From Mycolicibacterium aromaticivorans JS19b1 = JCM 16368 (lineage in GTDB: Bacteria > Actinomycetota > Actinomycetes > Mycobacteriales > Mycobacteriaceae): a stretch of 64,000 nt of DNA. A model generated the notes under the pieces. That model ran no database searches and had not been told where the DNA came from. It worked only from the letters and a program-made list of their open reading frames with translations. Shown here piece after piece: positions 10,701 through 25,100 of the stretch. The DNA lies in contig NZ_JALN02000001.1 of NCBI RefSeq assembly GCF_000559085.1, positions 4,030,001 through 4,094,000 on the forward strand. The letters are read 5' to 3'. Made by a program: the position numbers and the translations under genes. Position 1 is the first letter of the stretch; every line of letters starts with the position of its first letter.

Positions 10701-13700
10701 ACGTTGGTCGACGCGGCGCTCGCCGTCGAACCGCACGCCTACATGACGATCGTGCAGGCACCGGACGATTGCGTCATCGGTGGGGATCCCGCGGCGTGCC
10801 GTCGGGTGATCGACGCGGTTCCCGGCGCCACCGCGATCCCGCTGGGTCTGGACATGGTGATCCACTGCGAAGCGATGGCGCCGTTCGCCGACACCTGGCG
10901 AAACATCCACACCCGGGAAACCCACGAAGTCCCCGACATTCGCTTCTACACCAACGCGGTCAACCGGGCCTACGTGCCGACCCGTGAGGCGGCCGCCGAG
11001 GCGATCACCCGCCAGGCGCTGGAGCCGATCGACTTCCCCGCAACCATTCTGCAAGCCTGGGAGGACGGCGTCCGGATCTTCGTCGAGCACGGTCCACGCA
11101 ATATTCTGACCGCCGCGGTCGCCAAGATCCTGGGCGACCGGCCGCATCTGGCTGTCGCGCTGGACCCGCAGGAACGGCGCGGGTTGCGTGCCCTGGCCGA
11201 GAGCGTGTCCAAGCTGTGGGTGCACGGACTGCCCGTCGACATCGAGGCTTTCGAGTCGCGTATCCGGCAACTGCGCGAACAGCGGGGGCCGGCGTCGTCG
11301 GAGGGCACCCGCAAGCTGACCCTGGCCGCTCACTGGCCGGACATCGTCTCGGTTCCCGAGTCGCCCAAGACTGTTTCGCCTCCAGCACCACCCATGACTG
11401 TCTCGACGCCGGCGGCGTCCAGAAACGGAAGTACACCCATGCCTGATGTGCGAAGTGTTCAAGTCATGCCACCCGCGCCCGCGCAACTCGCGCCGCTGGT
11501 GGTGGCCCAGGACCTCGTCGTGCATACCGTCGCGGAGACAAGCACTGTCGTGGCCCGCCCTGTCGTGCCTGCCACCCCGGCCGTCGCCACGCCCAGCGAC
11601 CAGACTACGACGGCGTTGAACCTGGTTGCCTCGGTCAGCGACGCGCACACCGCGTTCCTGGAGCGGCAGGCAGAAGCACATTCGTCGTTCCTGAAGTCGC
11701 GCGGCGATCTCCTCGCGCTGGTATCGGGGCGGCGGGGATCGATTACCACCGTCGCGACGAGCGCGGCTGCGGTCTTCGCGCCCGCGCCGACACCCGCTCC
11801 CGCGGCGAGCGCGCCGGTGATGCCCGCGCCGAGTGCACCGCCTCCGCCGCCGCCGGCACCCCCGGCGCCACCGGTCACCGTGACACCGGCCGCACCGCCC
11901 GCACCGGCCGTGCCGACGTCTTCGCCGAGCACGCGGCCGACGGCAGCCAAGGAACCGCTGTGGACCCGTGCTCAGCTGGAAATCCTTGCCGGCGGCAAGG
12001 TCTCGGAGGTCATGGGACCGAAGTTTGCCGAGTACGACCAGTACGAGCGGCTGGTGCGGATGCCGGAGCCGCCGCTGCTGCTGGCCGACCGGGTGATGAG
12101 CATCGAGGGTGAGCCGGGAACGATGGGCACTGGCACAATCGTCACCGAGACCGACGTCGACCCCGACGCCTGGTACATCCACAACGGCCGCATGTCGCCC
12201 GGTGTCGTGATCGAGAGCGGGCAAGCGGATCTGCTGCTCGCGTCCTGGCTGGGCGCGGATTTCACCAACCGCAGCGAACGCGTCTACCGCCTGCTCGGCT
12301 GCGACCTGACGTTCATGGGTGAGCTGCCCAAGGGCGGCGACACGCTGCACTATGAGATCCACATCGACGGTCACGCGAAAACCGGTGATACGCGGTTGTT
12401 CTTCTTCCACTACGACTGCTACATCGGCGACCGGCTGATGATCTCGGTGCGCAACGGGCAGGCGGGATTCTTCTCCGACGCCGAGCTCGCCGAGTCAGAC
12501 GGGGTGTTGTGGGACGCTGCCGACGACGCACCGCGTGACGGCGCGGTTCGCGATGAGCCCCCGGTTGTCACCCAGAAGCGGTCCTTCACCGCCGGCGACG
12601 TCGAGGCTTTCACCGAGGGTCACGCCTACCGGTGCTTCGGGCCCGGATTCGAACGGGCCGCCGCACACACCCGCACGCCCTCGCTGCCGAAGGGCAAACT
12701 GCGGCTGATCGACGAGATCGCTGAATTCGATCCCAACGGCGGGCCGTGGGGCCGTGGGTATCTGCGCGCCACCGCCGCGGTCCCCAAGGACATGTGGTTC
12801 TACGACGGTCATTTCAAAAACGATCCGTGCATGCCCGGCACACTGATGGCCGACGCCGCCACCCAAGCGCTGTCGTTCGCGATGGCGGCCTACGGGTTCT
12901 CCGTAGAACGCGACGGGTGGCGATTCGAACCCGTCCCGGATGACATGGCCCGCTTCGTCTGCCGTGGACAGGTGACCCCGGACGCCGACCATATGCTCGA
13001 CTACGAGGTGTTCATCGAAGAGATCATCGACGGCCCCACGCCGACGGTCTTCGCCGCGCTGCTTTGCCGCAGTGACGGTTTCAAGGTATTCCACGCGCGG
13101 CGCTTCGGGATGCGCTTGGTCCCGGACTGGCCGATGCCGCCGGGTGCGCCCGGGCCGGTGCAGATCCTGGCCGGAACCAACGATGTTCGCGGTGACCAGG
13201 GCGCGCTTCTGGCCTGCGGGCGCGGGATGCCGTCGGATGCGTTCGGCGCCCTGTACGCGCCGTTCGACGGTACGAGGCGGGCGCCGCGTCTGCCGGACGA
13301 GCCGTACCACTTCATGTCCCGCGTGCTCAGTGTGTCCAGTCCGCCGGGAGTGCCGACCAAGGGCGGCACCGTCGTCGCGGAATACGATGTGCCAGAGGGT
13401 GAGTGGTATTTCGCCGACGCTCACGTCGACGCGGTGCCGATGCCGGTGCTCATCGAGATCCTGCTGCAGCCCTGCGGCTGGCTGTCGTCGTACAACGGGT
13501 TCGCCGCCAACCGCCCCGACGATGTGGTGTTCCGCAACCTCGACGGCGGCGACGTCGTCCAGCATCGGCCGGCCCGAGTCGGCACGCTGCGGGTGACCTC
13601 GACGCTGGAGCGGTTCGCCGACGGCGCCGGGTCGACGATCGTCTTCTTCGACGTGGTCTGCACCCAGAACGACGAAGTCGTCATGACGATGAAGACGGCA

Positions 13701-14284
13701 TTCGGGTTCTTCAGTCCCGAAGCGCTCAAGACCCAAGTCGGGCTGCGGATGAAACCCGGAGTACTGGAGGCACTTTCCGAACCGGCTCCGGTCGAACTGC
13801 CGTACCGGGCGCCGGAGCTCGACGGCGCACCTTGGTTGGACCAGGGCCGGCTTCAAGTGCTCGACCGGGTGAAGTTCTGGCCAGGCGGGGGAGAAGCCGG
13901 TCTGGGGCGACTGGTCGCCGAGTATGACGTCACCCCGGAGGCGTGGTTCTTCAAGGCCCACTTCTTCCAGGATCCGGTGCAGCCGGGTTCGCTGGGCTTG
14001 GAAGCCATGCAGCAGGCGGCCCGCGCGGCGGTCCGACTGGCCGGGTTGGCCGGCGCGGGTGACGAATTCGAGTTCGAGCCCGTCGCTTTGGACCAAATGT
14101 TCAGCTGGAAGTTCCGCGGTCAGGTGACCCCGACCAACAAGCGCACCAAGTCCGAGATCGAGATTCTGTCGACCCAGAGCGACGATCGTGGCGTGCTCGC
14201 GGTGTTCGACGGCCGGTTCTGGTGTGACGACCTGTGCATCTACGAGACCCGCGGGATGGGCGTTCGCGTCATCCGACGGATGTC

Positions 14285-14288
<4 letters not shown>
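7794..14288 (+). CDS. pfaC: PfaB/PfaC-like lipid synthase subunit, KS-CLF-AT-DHx4
   Basis: This 2164-residue protein starts at GTG 7794, overlapping the pfaA stop by 4 nt (GTGA). KS about 1-425 is intact ([25 protein letters not shown]). A second KS-like domain at about 430-700 has FTVSTEELS where the Cys should be, so it is a chain-length-factor-like, non-condensing partner. An AT at about 820-1140 carries GLSSGE as the Ser motif. After a Pro/Ala-rich linker come four hot-dog segments: near 1420-1560 ([11 protein letters not shown]), 1640-1770 ([13 protein letters not shown]), 1835-1975 ([11 protein letters not shown]) and 2020-2160 ([13 protein letters not shown]). The second and fourth have the FabA-type HFxxDPxxPG motif and look catalytic. 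The layout merges the AT of PfaB with the KS-CLF-DH of PfaC. It overlaps rmlA by 4 nt. Confidence 0.9.
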
Positions 14289-16152
<1,864 letters not shown>

Positions 16153-16168
16153 CAGGGGAGCGCACGCA

Positions 16169-17605
16169 ATGACGGAGCTTGGAAAACCACTCCGCGCAAC
16201 GGAGACGGCGATTCCCGGGTTGGTCATCTGGGACCTGCCTGTTCATGGTGACAATCGCGGCTGGTTCAAGGAGAACTGGCAGCGCGAGAAGATGGTTGCT
16301 GCCGGGATGACCGACTTCGGGCCGGTGCAGAACAACGTCTCATTCAACTCGTCGGCCGGCACCACCCGTGGCATTCACGCCGAACCGTGGGACAAGTACA
16401 TCTCGGTTACTACTGGCCGGATCTTCGGCGCGTGGGTCGACCTGCGCGACGGGCCGACGTTCGGGGCCGTTGTCACCGCGGAAGTCGACCCGTCTCGGGC
16501 CGTCTTCGTACCCCAGGGTGTGGGCAACGGATTCCAGACCCTGGAGCCGAACACCGCCTACACCTACCTGGTCAACGACCACTACTCGCCGGATGGTGTT
16601 TACACCTCGCTGAATCCCGCCGACGTGACCGTCGCGATCGACTGGCCGATCCCGCTGGATCAGGCCGAGCTGTCCGCCAAGGACCGGGCCCAGGGTCCGC
16701 TGTCGGACGTCGTGCCCGTCAAGCCGCGCAAGATCTTGGTAATCGGCTGCGGTGGCCAACTCGGCCGCGCCCTGCAAACGGCGTATGAGGGCGTGTCACA
16801 CGTCGAGTACGTCGACCTTCCCGAGTTCGATCTCACCAGTGCGGATTTCGTTTCGGCCCGCTCGTGGCGTGAGTACGACACGATCGTCAACGCGGCGGCC
16901 TTCACCGCCGTCGACGTGGCCGAGACCCCGGAAGGGCGGGCCGCTGCCTGGGCCGCCAACGTCACCGGTGTCGCCAATCTGGCACGGGTCGCGGCGGCGC
17001 ACCGGCTGACCGTTGTACACGTGTCGACGGACTATGTGTTCGACGGCACCGCGACCCGGCCCTATCGCGAAGATGATCCGATGGCTCCGCTCGGCGTCTA
17101 CGGACAGACCAAGGCCGCTGGTGATCAGATCATCGGAACACTGGACCGGCACTACATCCTGCGCACCTCCTGGGTGATCGGTGACGGGCGAAACTTCGTG
17201 CGCACCATGCTTTCTCTTGCCGAACGCGGTGTTGATCCGTCGGTGGTCGACGATCAGGTCGGCCGGCTGACGTTCACTTCGGAGCTGGCCCGGGCGATCC
17301 GGCATCTCCTCGAGACCCGCGCGCCCCACGGGACGTACAACGTGACGGGCAACGGGAAGGTCACCTCGTGGGCCGATGTGGCGCGACGCACCTTCGAACT
17401 CGCGGGCCACGACCCGAACCGGGTGAGCGGAGTGTCCACCGCGGAGTACTTCAGCACGGCGACGAATCCGGTGTCGCCGCGCCCGGCCAGCGGAGTCCTG
17501 GATCTGACGAAGATCGAGTCCACCGGGTTCGTGCCCGCCGATGCCGACGAGAGCCTGCAGAACTATGTTCGGCTGGAGACCCGGGCTGCGTCGAGCGCCG
17601 GGTAG
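16169..17605 (+). CDS. Fused RmlC-RmlD: dTDP-4-keto-rhamnose 3,5-epimerase / 4-reductase
   Basis: A single 478-residue frame starts at ATG 16169 behind a strong AGGGGAG site, 16 nt after rmlB. Residues 1 to about 190 are the RmlC cupin epimerase (DNRGWFKENW, QNNVSFN, TTRGIHAEPWDKYI, with the conserved catalytic His in RGIH). Residues about 195-478 are the RmlD reductase (Rossmann GCGGQLGRAL, VHVSTDYVFDG, VYGQTKAAGD as YxxxK, and a C-terminal RmlD-like tail). The protein would carry out both last steps to dTDP-L-rhamnose. RmlC and RmlD are usually separate proteins in mycobacteria. No stop or frame slip is seen between the halves. The gene converges on the mmpL remnant with an 8-nt gap. Confidence 0.93.
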   Translation: MTELGKPLRATETAIPGLVIWDLPVHGDNRGWFKENWQREKMVAAGMTDFGPVQNNVSFNSSAGTTRGIHAEPWDKYISVTTGRIFGAWVDLRDGPTFGAVVTAEVDPSRAVFVPQGVGNGFQTLEPNTAYTYLVNDHYSPDGVYTSLNPADVTVAIDWPIPLDQAELSAKDRAQGPLSDVVPVKPRKILVIGCGGQLGRALQTAYEGVSHVEYVDLPEFDLTSADFVSARSWREYDTIVNAAAFTAVDVAETPEGRAAAWAANVTGVANLARVAAAHRLTVVHVSTDYVFDGTATRPYREDDPMAPLGVYGQTKAAGDQIIGTLDRHYILRTSWVIGDGRNFVRTMLSLAERGVDPSVVDDQVGRLTFTSELARAIRHLLETRAPHGTYNVTGNGKVTSWADVARRTFELAGHDPNRVSGVSTAEYFSTATNPVSPRPASGVLDLTKIESTGFVPADADESLQNYVRLETRAASSAG

Positions 17606-17613
17606 GCCGCGAA

Positions 17614-19130
17614 CTAGACTGTCGCTCTTGGGATTTCGGCCGTGACGGGTTCGTCGTCCTCGCGCGGCAGCATGTAGGCCCGCGTCGACGCACGAGTTCC
17701 CTGCGACCGGAGCATGAAGCTGGCCGGACGCGGACGAACCCGCTGTGGCCACCAGAACCACCGGCCGAGCAGCACGGCGATCGTCGGCGTCATGAACGAC
17801 CGCACCACCAGGGTGTCGAACAGCAGGCCGAGGCCGACAGTGGTACCGACCTGACCGATGATCTGCAGATCGCTGGCGACCATCGCGGCCATGGTGAACG
17901 CGAACACCAGGCCGGCGTTGGTCACCACCTTGCCGGTGCCGCCCATGGCCCTGATGATGCCGGTGTTGATACCCGCGGACAATTCTTCTTTTATTCGGGA
18001 TACCAGCAGCAGGTTGTAGTCCGAGCCCACCGCCAACAGCACGATCACCGACATCGGCAGCACCATCCAATGCAGTTTGATGCCCAGGATGTATTGCCAG
18101 AGCAGCACCGAGAGCCCAAACGAAGCGCCCAGCGACAGTGCAACCGTGCCAACGATCACTAGGGCTGCGATCAGGCTGCGGGTGATGATCAGCATGATGA
18201 TGAAGATCAGGCAGAGCGCGCCGACCGCCGCGATCCAGAGGTCGTATTTGGAGCCGTCGCTGAAGTCTTTGAACGTCGCTGCGGTGCCGGCGATCGAGAT
18301 CTTGGCGCCCTGCAACGGTGTGGTCTTGAGGGCTTCCTCGGCGGCCGTTCGTATCTGGGAGATGCTCGCGATGCCGGCCGGGGACGCCGGGTCGTCCTTG
18401 TGGGAGATGATGAATCGCGCGGATTTGCCGTCGGGGGACAGGTAGGCGCTCATCGCCCGCTGAAAATCCGGATTTTGGAAAACCTCAGGCGGCAGATAGA
18501 AGGAATCATCGTCCTGCGCGGCGTCGAAAGCCTGCCCCATGGCGCCGGTGTCGGCGTTTGAGTCGTCCAACACGCCGAACGTGCCGGACATGGTGCTGTG
18601 CATTTTCAGCATCATGTCCCGCATGCCCTCCATGATCGTGATCATCTGCGGGATCTGTTGAAGGAGCTGGGGCATCAGTTCGTCCAATGCGCCAAACTGG
18701 ACGAGCATCTCTTTCATCTTGTCATTAATCTGGCTGATGCCATCGATCGCTTCGAAAATCGATCGTATCGACCAGCAGATCGGAATGTCATAGCAGTGCG
18801 GTTCCCAGTACAGGTAAGCACGGATTGGCCTGAAGAAGTCGTCGAAGTCAGCCGCGCTGCCCATGAGCAATTTGACTACTTGGGACATTTCTGTAGTCGT
18901 GACGAACGAGTCGTGCGTAATGGCGTTGAGTTGCTTTTGCAATTCATACATGCGCTTCATCAACGCGATTTGTCTGTCGAGCATTTTGACCTGCTTGAGC
19001 AGGTCGTCCACGCGGGCCTTCATGAACTTCAGACTGCTCTGCATGCCCGCGTTCTGCATATCCATCAGGAACGGGATGGAGGTGTGCTCGATCGGCGTTC
19101 CTTCGGGGCGGGTTATTCCCTGCACCCGGG
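17614..19130 (-). pseudogene. MmpL-family RND transporter, C-terminal half only
   Basis: The frame encodes about 505 residues of an MmpL protein, whereas family members have about 950-1000. Seen in order: the periplasmic segment after the VQGITRP motif, a long Leu/Met/Gln-rich coiled region, a soluble part, then a block of about six membrane helices with the RND motif [17 protein letters not shown]. The N-terminal helices and start are missing: homology stops at about 19130, where the sequence turns directly into NRPS coding sequence on the other strand. The in-frame GTG at 19123-19125 lies inside a conserved motif and is not a real start. MmpL proteins export cell-envelope lipids, so the intact parent could have exported the product of this cluster. 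As it stands it should be non-functional. Confidence 0.88.
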
Positions 19131-19136
19131 AGAACG
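19123..19136. other. Rearrangement junction: truncated mmpL joined head to head to truncated NRPS
   Basis: On the - strand, MmpL-type coding ([11 protein letters not shown] region) runs up to about 19128. On the + strand, NRPS condensation-domain coding ([13 protein letters not shown] region) starts at about 19131-19134 and matches the same place inside the C domains of later modules. Both genes lose their 5' portions at one point with no intergenic DNA, IS end or obvious repeat between them. This fits one end of an inversion with breakpoints inside two genes, a large deletion, or an assembly join. Confidence 0.8.
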
Positions 19137-22100
19137 CTGGATCACCAGCACCTGGCGCTCAGCGAGATTCATCGGGTCACCGGGCAGGACCATCTGTTCG
19201 ACACGTTCTTCGTCTACGAGAACTATCCGATCGACGCTGCGAAGCTCTCCGGCACCGACGGACTGGCAGTGACGGAGTTCGCACACCACGAGACCAACCA
19301 CTATCCGCTGTCGGTCCAGGCCATCCCGGGTGACGAGCTGACCCTTCGGATCGAGTACGACACCGACGTCTTCGACACGGCCGGCATCGACGCCTTGAGC
19401 GCGCGACTGCAACGCGTTCTGGCGGAGATGATCGCCGACCCTGGTCGGCCGATGTTCCGGCTGGACCTGCTCGACGACTGCGAGCACGTCCGACTGGACG
19501 AGTGGAGCAACCGGGCGGTGCTGACTCGGCCTGCGCCGGTGTCGCTCACGATTCCCGCGCTGTTCGCCGCCCAGGTGGAGCGTGATCCAAAGGCGACGGC
19601 ACTGAGTCACGGCGGCCGTTCGTGGACGTACCGCGAGCTGGACGATGCTGCCAACCGGTTCGCACATCTGTTGGCGGGCAGGGGTATTGGGCCGGGTCAG
19701 CGGGTGGCGATGGTATTGCCGCGCTCCGCCGAGGCGATCGTGTCGATCCTGGCCGTGCTCAAGACCGGTGCGGCATACGTTCCGATCGACCCGGCCGCGC
19801 CGTCGGCCCGTATGCATCTGGTACTCGCTGATGCCGAACCCGCGGTCGTGATCACCATCCCCGCGCTGGCCGACCGGCTGGCCGGGCAGAACCTGCCGGT
19901 CATCGATGTGAACGATCCCGCCGTCCAGAGTCAACCCAGCACCGCGCTACCCGGGCCTGCCCCCGACGACATCGCCTACCTGATCTATACCTCGGGCACC
20001 ACCGGTATCCCCAAAGGTGTTGCCATCGACCACCGCAACGTCGCCCAGTTGATGGACTCGCTGCAGGCCGCCCCCCTGCCGTCGCCACGAGTGTGGTCGC
20101 AGTGCCGTTCCTACGGCTTCGACGTCTCGGTCCAAGAGATCTTCGGTGCGCTGATCGGCGGCGGTCGGTTGGTCATCGTGCCCGAGTCGGTGGCCCGCGC
20201 GCCGGAAGATCTTCAGGGCCTTCTGGTTTCCGAGGGCGTCAGTGTGTTCAGCACCACGCCGTCCGAGGTGGGAATGCTGTCGCCCGATATCCTCGAGTCG
20301 GTGGCGTTGATCATCGGCGCCGAGGCCTGCCCGACCACGTTGATGGACCAGTGGGCACCCGGGCGCGTGATGATCAATGCCTACGGTCCCACCGAGACGA
20401 CGGTCGACGTCGCCCTCAGTTCGCCGCTGACAGCGGGTTCCGGTGCCGTTCCGATCGGGCCACCGATTTCCGGGGCCGCATTGTTCGTGCTCGACGGATG
20501 GCTGCGGCCCGTGCCGCCGGGCGCGGTCGGCGAGTTGTACGTCGCCGGCCACGGCGTCGGCGTCGGGTACGTGGGACGCGCCGGACTGACGGGTTCCCGT
20601 TTCGTGGCCTGCCCGTTCGGTGGGCCGGGTGACCGGATGTATCGCACCGGGGATCTGGTGTGGTGGGGCGCCGACGGCCAGTTGCGGTATGTGGGGCGTG
20701 CCGACGAGCAGGTGAAGATCCGTGGATATCGCATCGAACTCGGTGAAATCCGGTCAGTTCTGGCCGATTTGGACGGCGTCGAGCAGGCCGTGGTGATCGT
20801 CCGGGAGGACCGGCCCGGCGAGAAGCGGCTGGTCGGGTACGTCACGGGTACCGCTGATGTCTCCGCCGCCCGCGCGGCGATGGCCGAGCGACTCCCCGAC
20901 TACATGGTCCCGGCTGCAATTGTGGCGATCGACGCGCTGCCGCTCACCGTCAACGGCAAGCTCGACCGGCGCGCCCTTCCTGCACCGGAGTTCTCCGACG
21001 CCGACTCCTATCGGGCGCCGACCACCGCGGTCGAGGAGACCCTGGCCGGCATCTACGCCACGGTCCTGGGTGTGCAGCGCGTCGGCGTGGACGACTCGTT
21101 TTTCAACCTCGGCGGGGATTCGCTGTCGGCGATGCGGCTGATCGCTTCCGTGAATGCCGCTGTGAACAGCCGCCTTTCGGTGCGAGCCCTGTTCGATGCG
21201 CCGACCGTCGCTCAGCTGGCGGCCCGTATCTCTGAGGCAGCGACCCCGAGGGAGAAACCAGCGGGAGTCCCGGCGGCCCCAGTTCCCGTCGTCGCGACGT
21301 CCAGCTCCGGCGGCGGTTTGCGGATAGCTGATGTCCTGCCGCTGACTCCGCTGCAGCAGGGGTTGTTCTTTCACGCCAGTGCAGCATCGGCTGGCGATGA
21401 TGTGTATGCGGTGCAGTTGTATGTCGGTCTGAGCGGTCCGTTGGACCCGGAACGGTTGCATGACGCCCTACAGTCCGTGGTGGCTCGGCATCCGAATCTG
21501 GCGGCCCGGTTTTCGCAGAAGTTCGCCGAGCCGGTGCAGGTGATTCCGGCTGATCCGGTGGTGCCATGGCAGTATTTCGAGCTCGATGCTGCCGGCCTCG
21601 ATGCCGAGGGGCAGATAGCTCAGATCTGCGCGGCTGAGCGTATTGCTGTGTGCGAGTTGGGTAATGAGCCGGTGTTCCGCGCTGTGTTGATCCGGACCGC
21701 GGCCGACCAGTATCAGTTCGTACTCACCAACCACCACATTGTTTTGGATGGATGGTCACTGCCGATCCTGTTGGGGGAGGTGTTCGCCAGCTACTACGGA
21801 CAGCGGCTGGCGCCGGCCCCGCCCTATCGGCGCTTCGTTACCTGGCTGGCCGGCCGTGACCTCGATGCGGCTCGGGCGGCGTGGGGTGCGGTGCTGATCG
21901 GGTTCGATACCCCGACGCTGGTCGGTACCGCGGGGCGAGAGCCCGGCGGCCGCGACATCGCGTCATTCCACTTGTCCGAGGAGACCACCCGGGCGCTGGG
22001 TGAGCTCGCGCGCTCCTGCCACACGACAGTCAGCACCGTGTTGCAGGCTGCCTACGCCCGGGTGTTGATGTTGCTGACCGGCCAGCGTGACGTCGCCTTC

Positions 22101-25100
22101 GGCACCACGGTCTCGGGCCGCCCCGACGAGATGTTGGGTGCCGAGGCGATGGTGGGTCTGCTGATCAACACCGTGCCGGCGCGGTGCCGCATCACTGCGG
22201 CGACCACGACCGCCGACCTGCTCGACCAGTTGCAGAGCGATCACGCGCACACGCTGGATCATCAGCACCTCGCGTTGAGCGAGATCCATCGCGTCGCCGG
22301 CCATGACCAGCTCTTCGACACGTTCTTTGTCTACGAGAATTACCCTATCGACGCGGCCAGGTTGTCGGGCGGCGATGGGTTGTCCGTCACGAACTTCTCC
22401 CATCACGAAACAAACCACTATCCGCTGTCGGTGCAGGCCATCCCGGGCGATGAGCTGACACTGCGTGTCGAGTACGACACTGCGGTGTTCGACGCGGCCG
22501 CCATCGAATCATTGATCGAGCGACTCAAGCATGTTGTGGCCGCGATGATCGCCGATCCGGGCCTGCCGCTGTCGGCGATCGACGTACTGGATGCTGCGGA
22601 ACGCGACCGGCTCGCGGTATGGGGCAACCGGGATGGGCTCACCGAGCAGCTGAGCGCACCGGTGTCGATTCCAACGCTGTTCGCGGTGCAGGTGGCCCGA
22701 GTCCCCGATGCGGTGGCGCTCAGCTACGGCGAGCAGGCATGGACCTATCGCCGGCTCGACGAGACATCGAACCGGTTGGCGAACCTGCTGGCGGCGCGCG
22801 GCGCGGGCCCCGGCCGGCGGGTGGCGCTGCTGCTGCCGCGGTCGGCCGACGCGATCGTCGCCATCCTGGCCGTCCTGAAGACCGGCGCGACCTACATCGC
22901 CATCGATCCGGCGGTTCCGGAGGCGCGCATGCAATTCGTGCTCGACGATGCCGCCCCCGTCGCCGCGATCACCAATTCCGAGCTGCGCCAACGCCTTGAC
23001 GGGCGCGACATGCTGATCGTCGACTTCAGCAATCCTGTCGTCGACGACCAACCCGCGACCGCGGTGCCAGGGCCGGAACCGGACGACATCGCGTACATCA
23101 TCTACACATCGGGCACCACGGGAACACCCAAGGGCGTACCGATTCCGCACCAGAACGTCACCCGACTGCTGGAGGCGCTGGCCGCCGACATGGCTCTGGC
23201 GGATCAGGTGTGGACCCAATGCCATTCCCTGGCATTCGACTTCTCCGTGTGGGAGATCTGGGGTCCGTTGCTCTATGGCGGCCGGGTGGTGGTGGTGCCG
23301 GACGCGGTGGTCCGTTCGCCGGAGGATTTTCACGCCCTGCTGGTCTCCGAGCGGGTCGAGGTCCTGAGTCAAACGCCATCGGCGTTCTATGCACTGCAGA
23401 GCGTCGACTCGCCCGCAGCCGACGACCTGGCGCTCAAAGCCGTGGTGTTCGGTGGCGAAGCGCTTGAACCGCAACGACTTCGGACCTGGCTGCAGAATCA
23501 CCCGGGATCACCGCGGATGATCAACATGTACGGCATCACCGAGACCACCGTGCACGCGTCGTTCCGGGAGATCACCTCGGCCGACACCGACAGCGCGGTC
23601 AGCCCGATCGGGCGGCCGCTGGCCAATCTGGGCTTCTTCGTGCTCGACAATTGGCTGCAGCCCGTCTCCGCCGGCGTGGTCGGCGAACTGTACGTGGCCG
23701 GCTCGGGGCTGGCCTACGGCTATGTCGGCCGGGCCGGCTTGGCGGCAACCCGGTTTGTGGCCTGCCCGTTCGGGGCGCCGGGCGCGCGAATGTATCGCAC
23801 CGGCGACCTGGTGCGGTGGACCGCAGCCGGTGAACTCGAGTACGTGGGCCGCGCCGACGAGCAGGTCAAGATCCGCGGGTACCGGATCGAGCTCGGCGAG
23901 ATCCAGTCCGTCCTCGGCGACGTGGAGGGTGTCGAGCAAGCGGTCGTGATTGCCCGCGAAGACCGCCCCGGCGACAAGCGGCTGGTGGCCTACATCACCG
24001 GGTCGGCTGACCCGGCCGCGGTGCGTGCGACCGTGGCCGAGCGGCTGCCCGCCTACATGGTTCCGACCGCCGTCGTCACGATCGGCGCGTTGCCGCTGAC
24101 GGTCAACGGCAAGCTCGACACGAAGTCGTTGCCCGCGCCGGAGTATCAGGCTGTCGATTCTTACCGGGCCCCCGGCGACGCGGTCGAAGAAATCCTGGCG
24201 GGCATCTATGCCCAGGTCCTCGGCCTGGAGCAGGTCGGGGTCGACGACTCGTTCTTCAACCTCGGCGGTGACTCGCTGTCAGCGATGCGGCTGATCGCTG
24301 CAGTCAACAGCGCTGTGAAAGCGAATCTTTCGGTGCGAGCGTTGTTCGAGGCCCCCTCCGTCAGTCAGTTGGCGACTTCGATCAGTGGACAAGACGGCCG
24401 TCCGAAACAAACGGTAACGGGGGATGCGCCGACAGCTGTCGTGGCCACGAGCGTCTCAGCAGGCTCCAGTGGCCCTATGCGGATAGCCGATGTTCTGCCA
24501 TTGACTCCGTTGCAGCAGGGGTTGTTTTTTCACGCCAGCGCGGCGACGCGTGGCAATGATGCGTATGCAGTGCAGTTGTATGTGAGTTTGAGTGGTCCAT
24601 TGGACGCTGAGCGGTTGCAGACTGCGGTGCAGGCGGTGGTGGCGCGGCATCCGAATCTGGCGGCCCGGTTCTCGCAGAAGTTCGCCGAGCCGGTGCAGGT
24701 GATTCCGTCTGATCCGGTGTTGCCATGGCATTACTTCGAGTTCGACGCTGTCGGTGCCGGCCTGGAGGGTCAGATCGCGCAGGTGTGCAAGGCTGAGCGT
24801 CTTGCGGTGTGCGAGTTGGGGAATGAGCCGGCATTCCGGGCCGCCTTGATCCGGACCGGAGCCGATCAGTACCGGTTTGTGTTGACCAACCATCACATCG
24901 TGCTGGATGGGTGGTCGTTGCCGATTCTGTTGGGCGAAGTATTTGCAAGCTATTACGGCCAGCGGATGCCACCGGCTGCGCCGTATCGGCGGTTCGTGAC
25001 TTGGCTGGCCGGTCGTGATGTGGACGCCGCTCGGGCCGCGTGGGGTACCGTGCTGGCCGATTTTGAGACCCCGACGCTTGTCGGACCGGCTGGGCAGGTG

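Noticed and set aside
10533..14096. Long - strand frames antisense to the pfaC-like gene
   Set aside because: Same cause; the + strand frame has full domain content, these have none.
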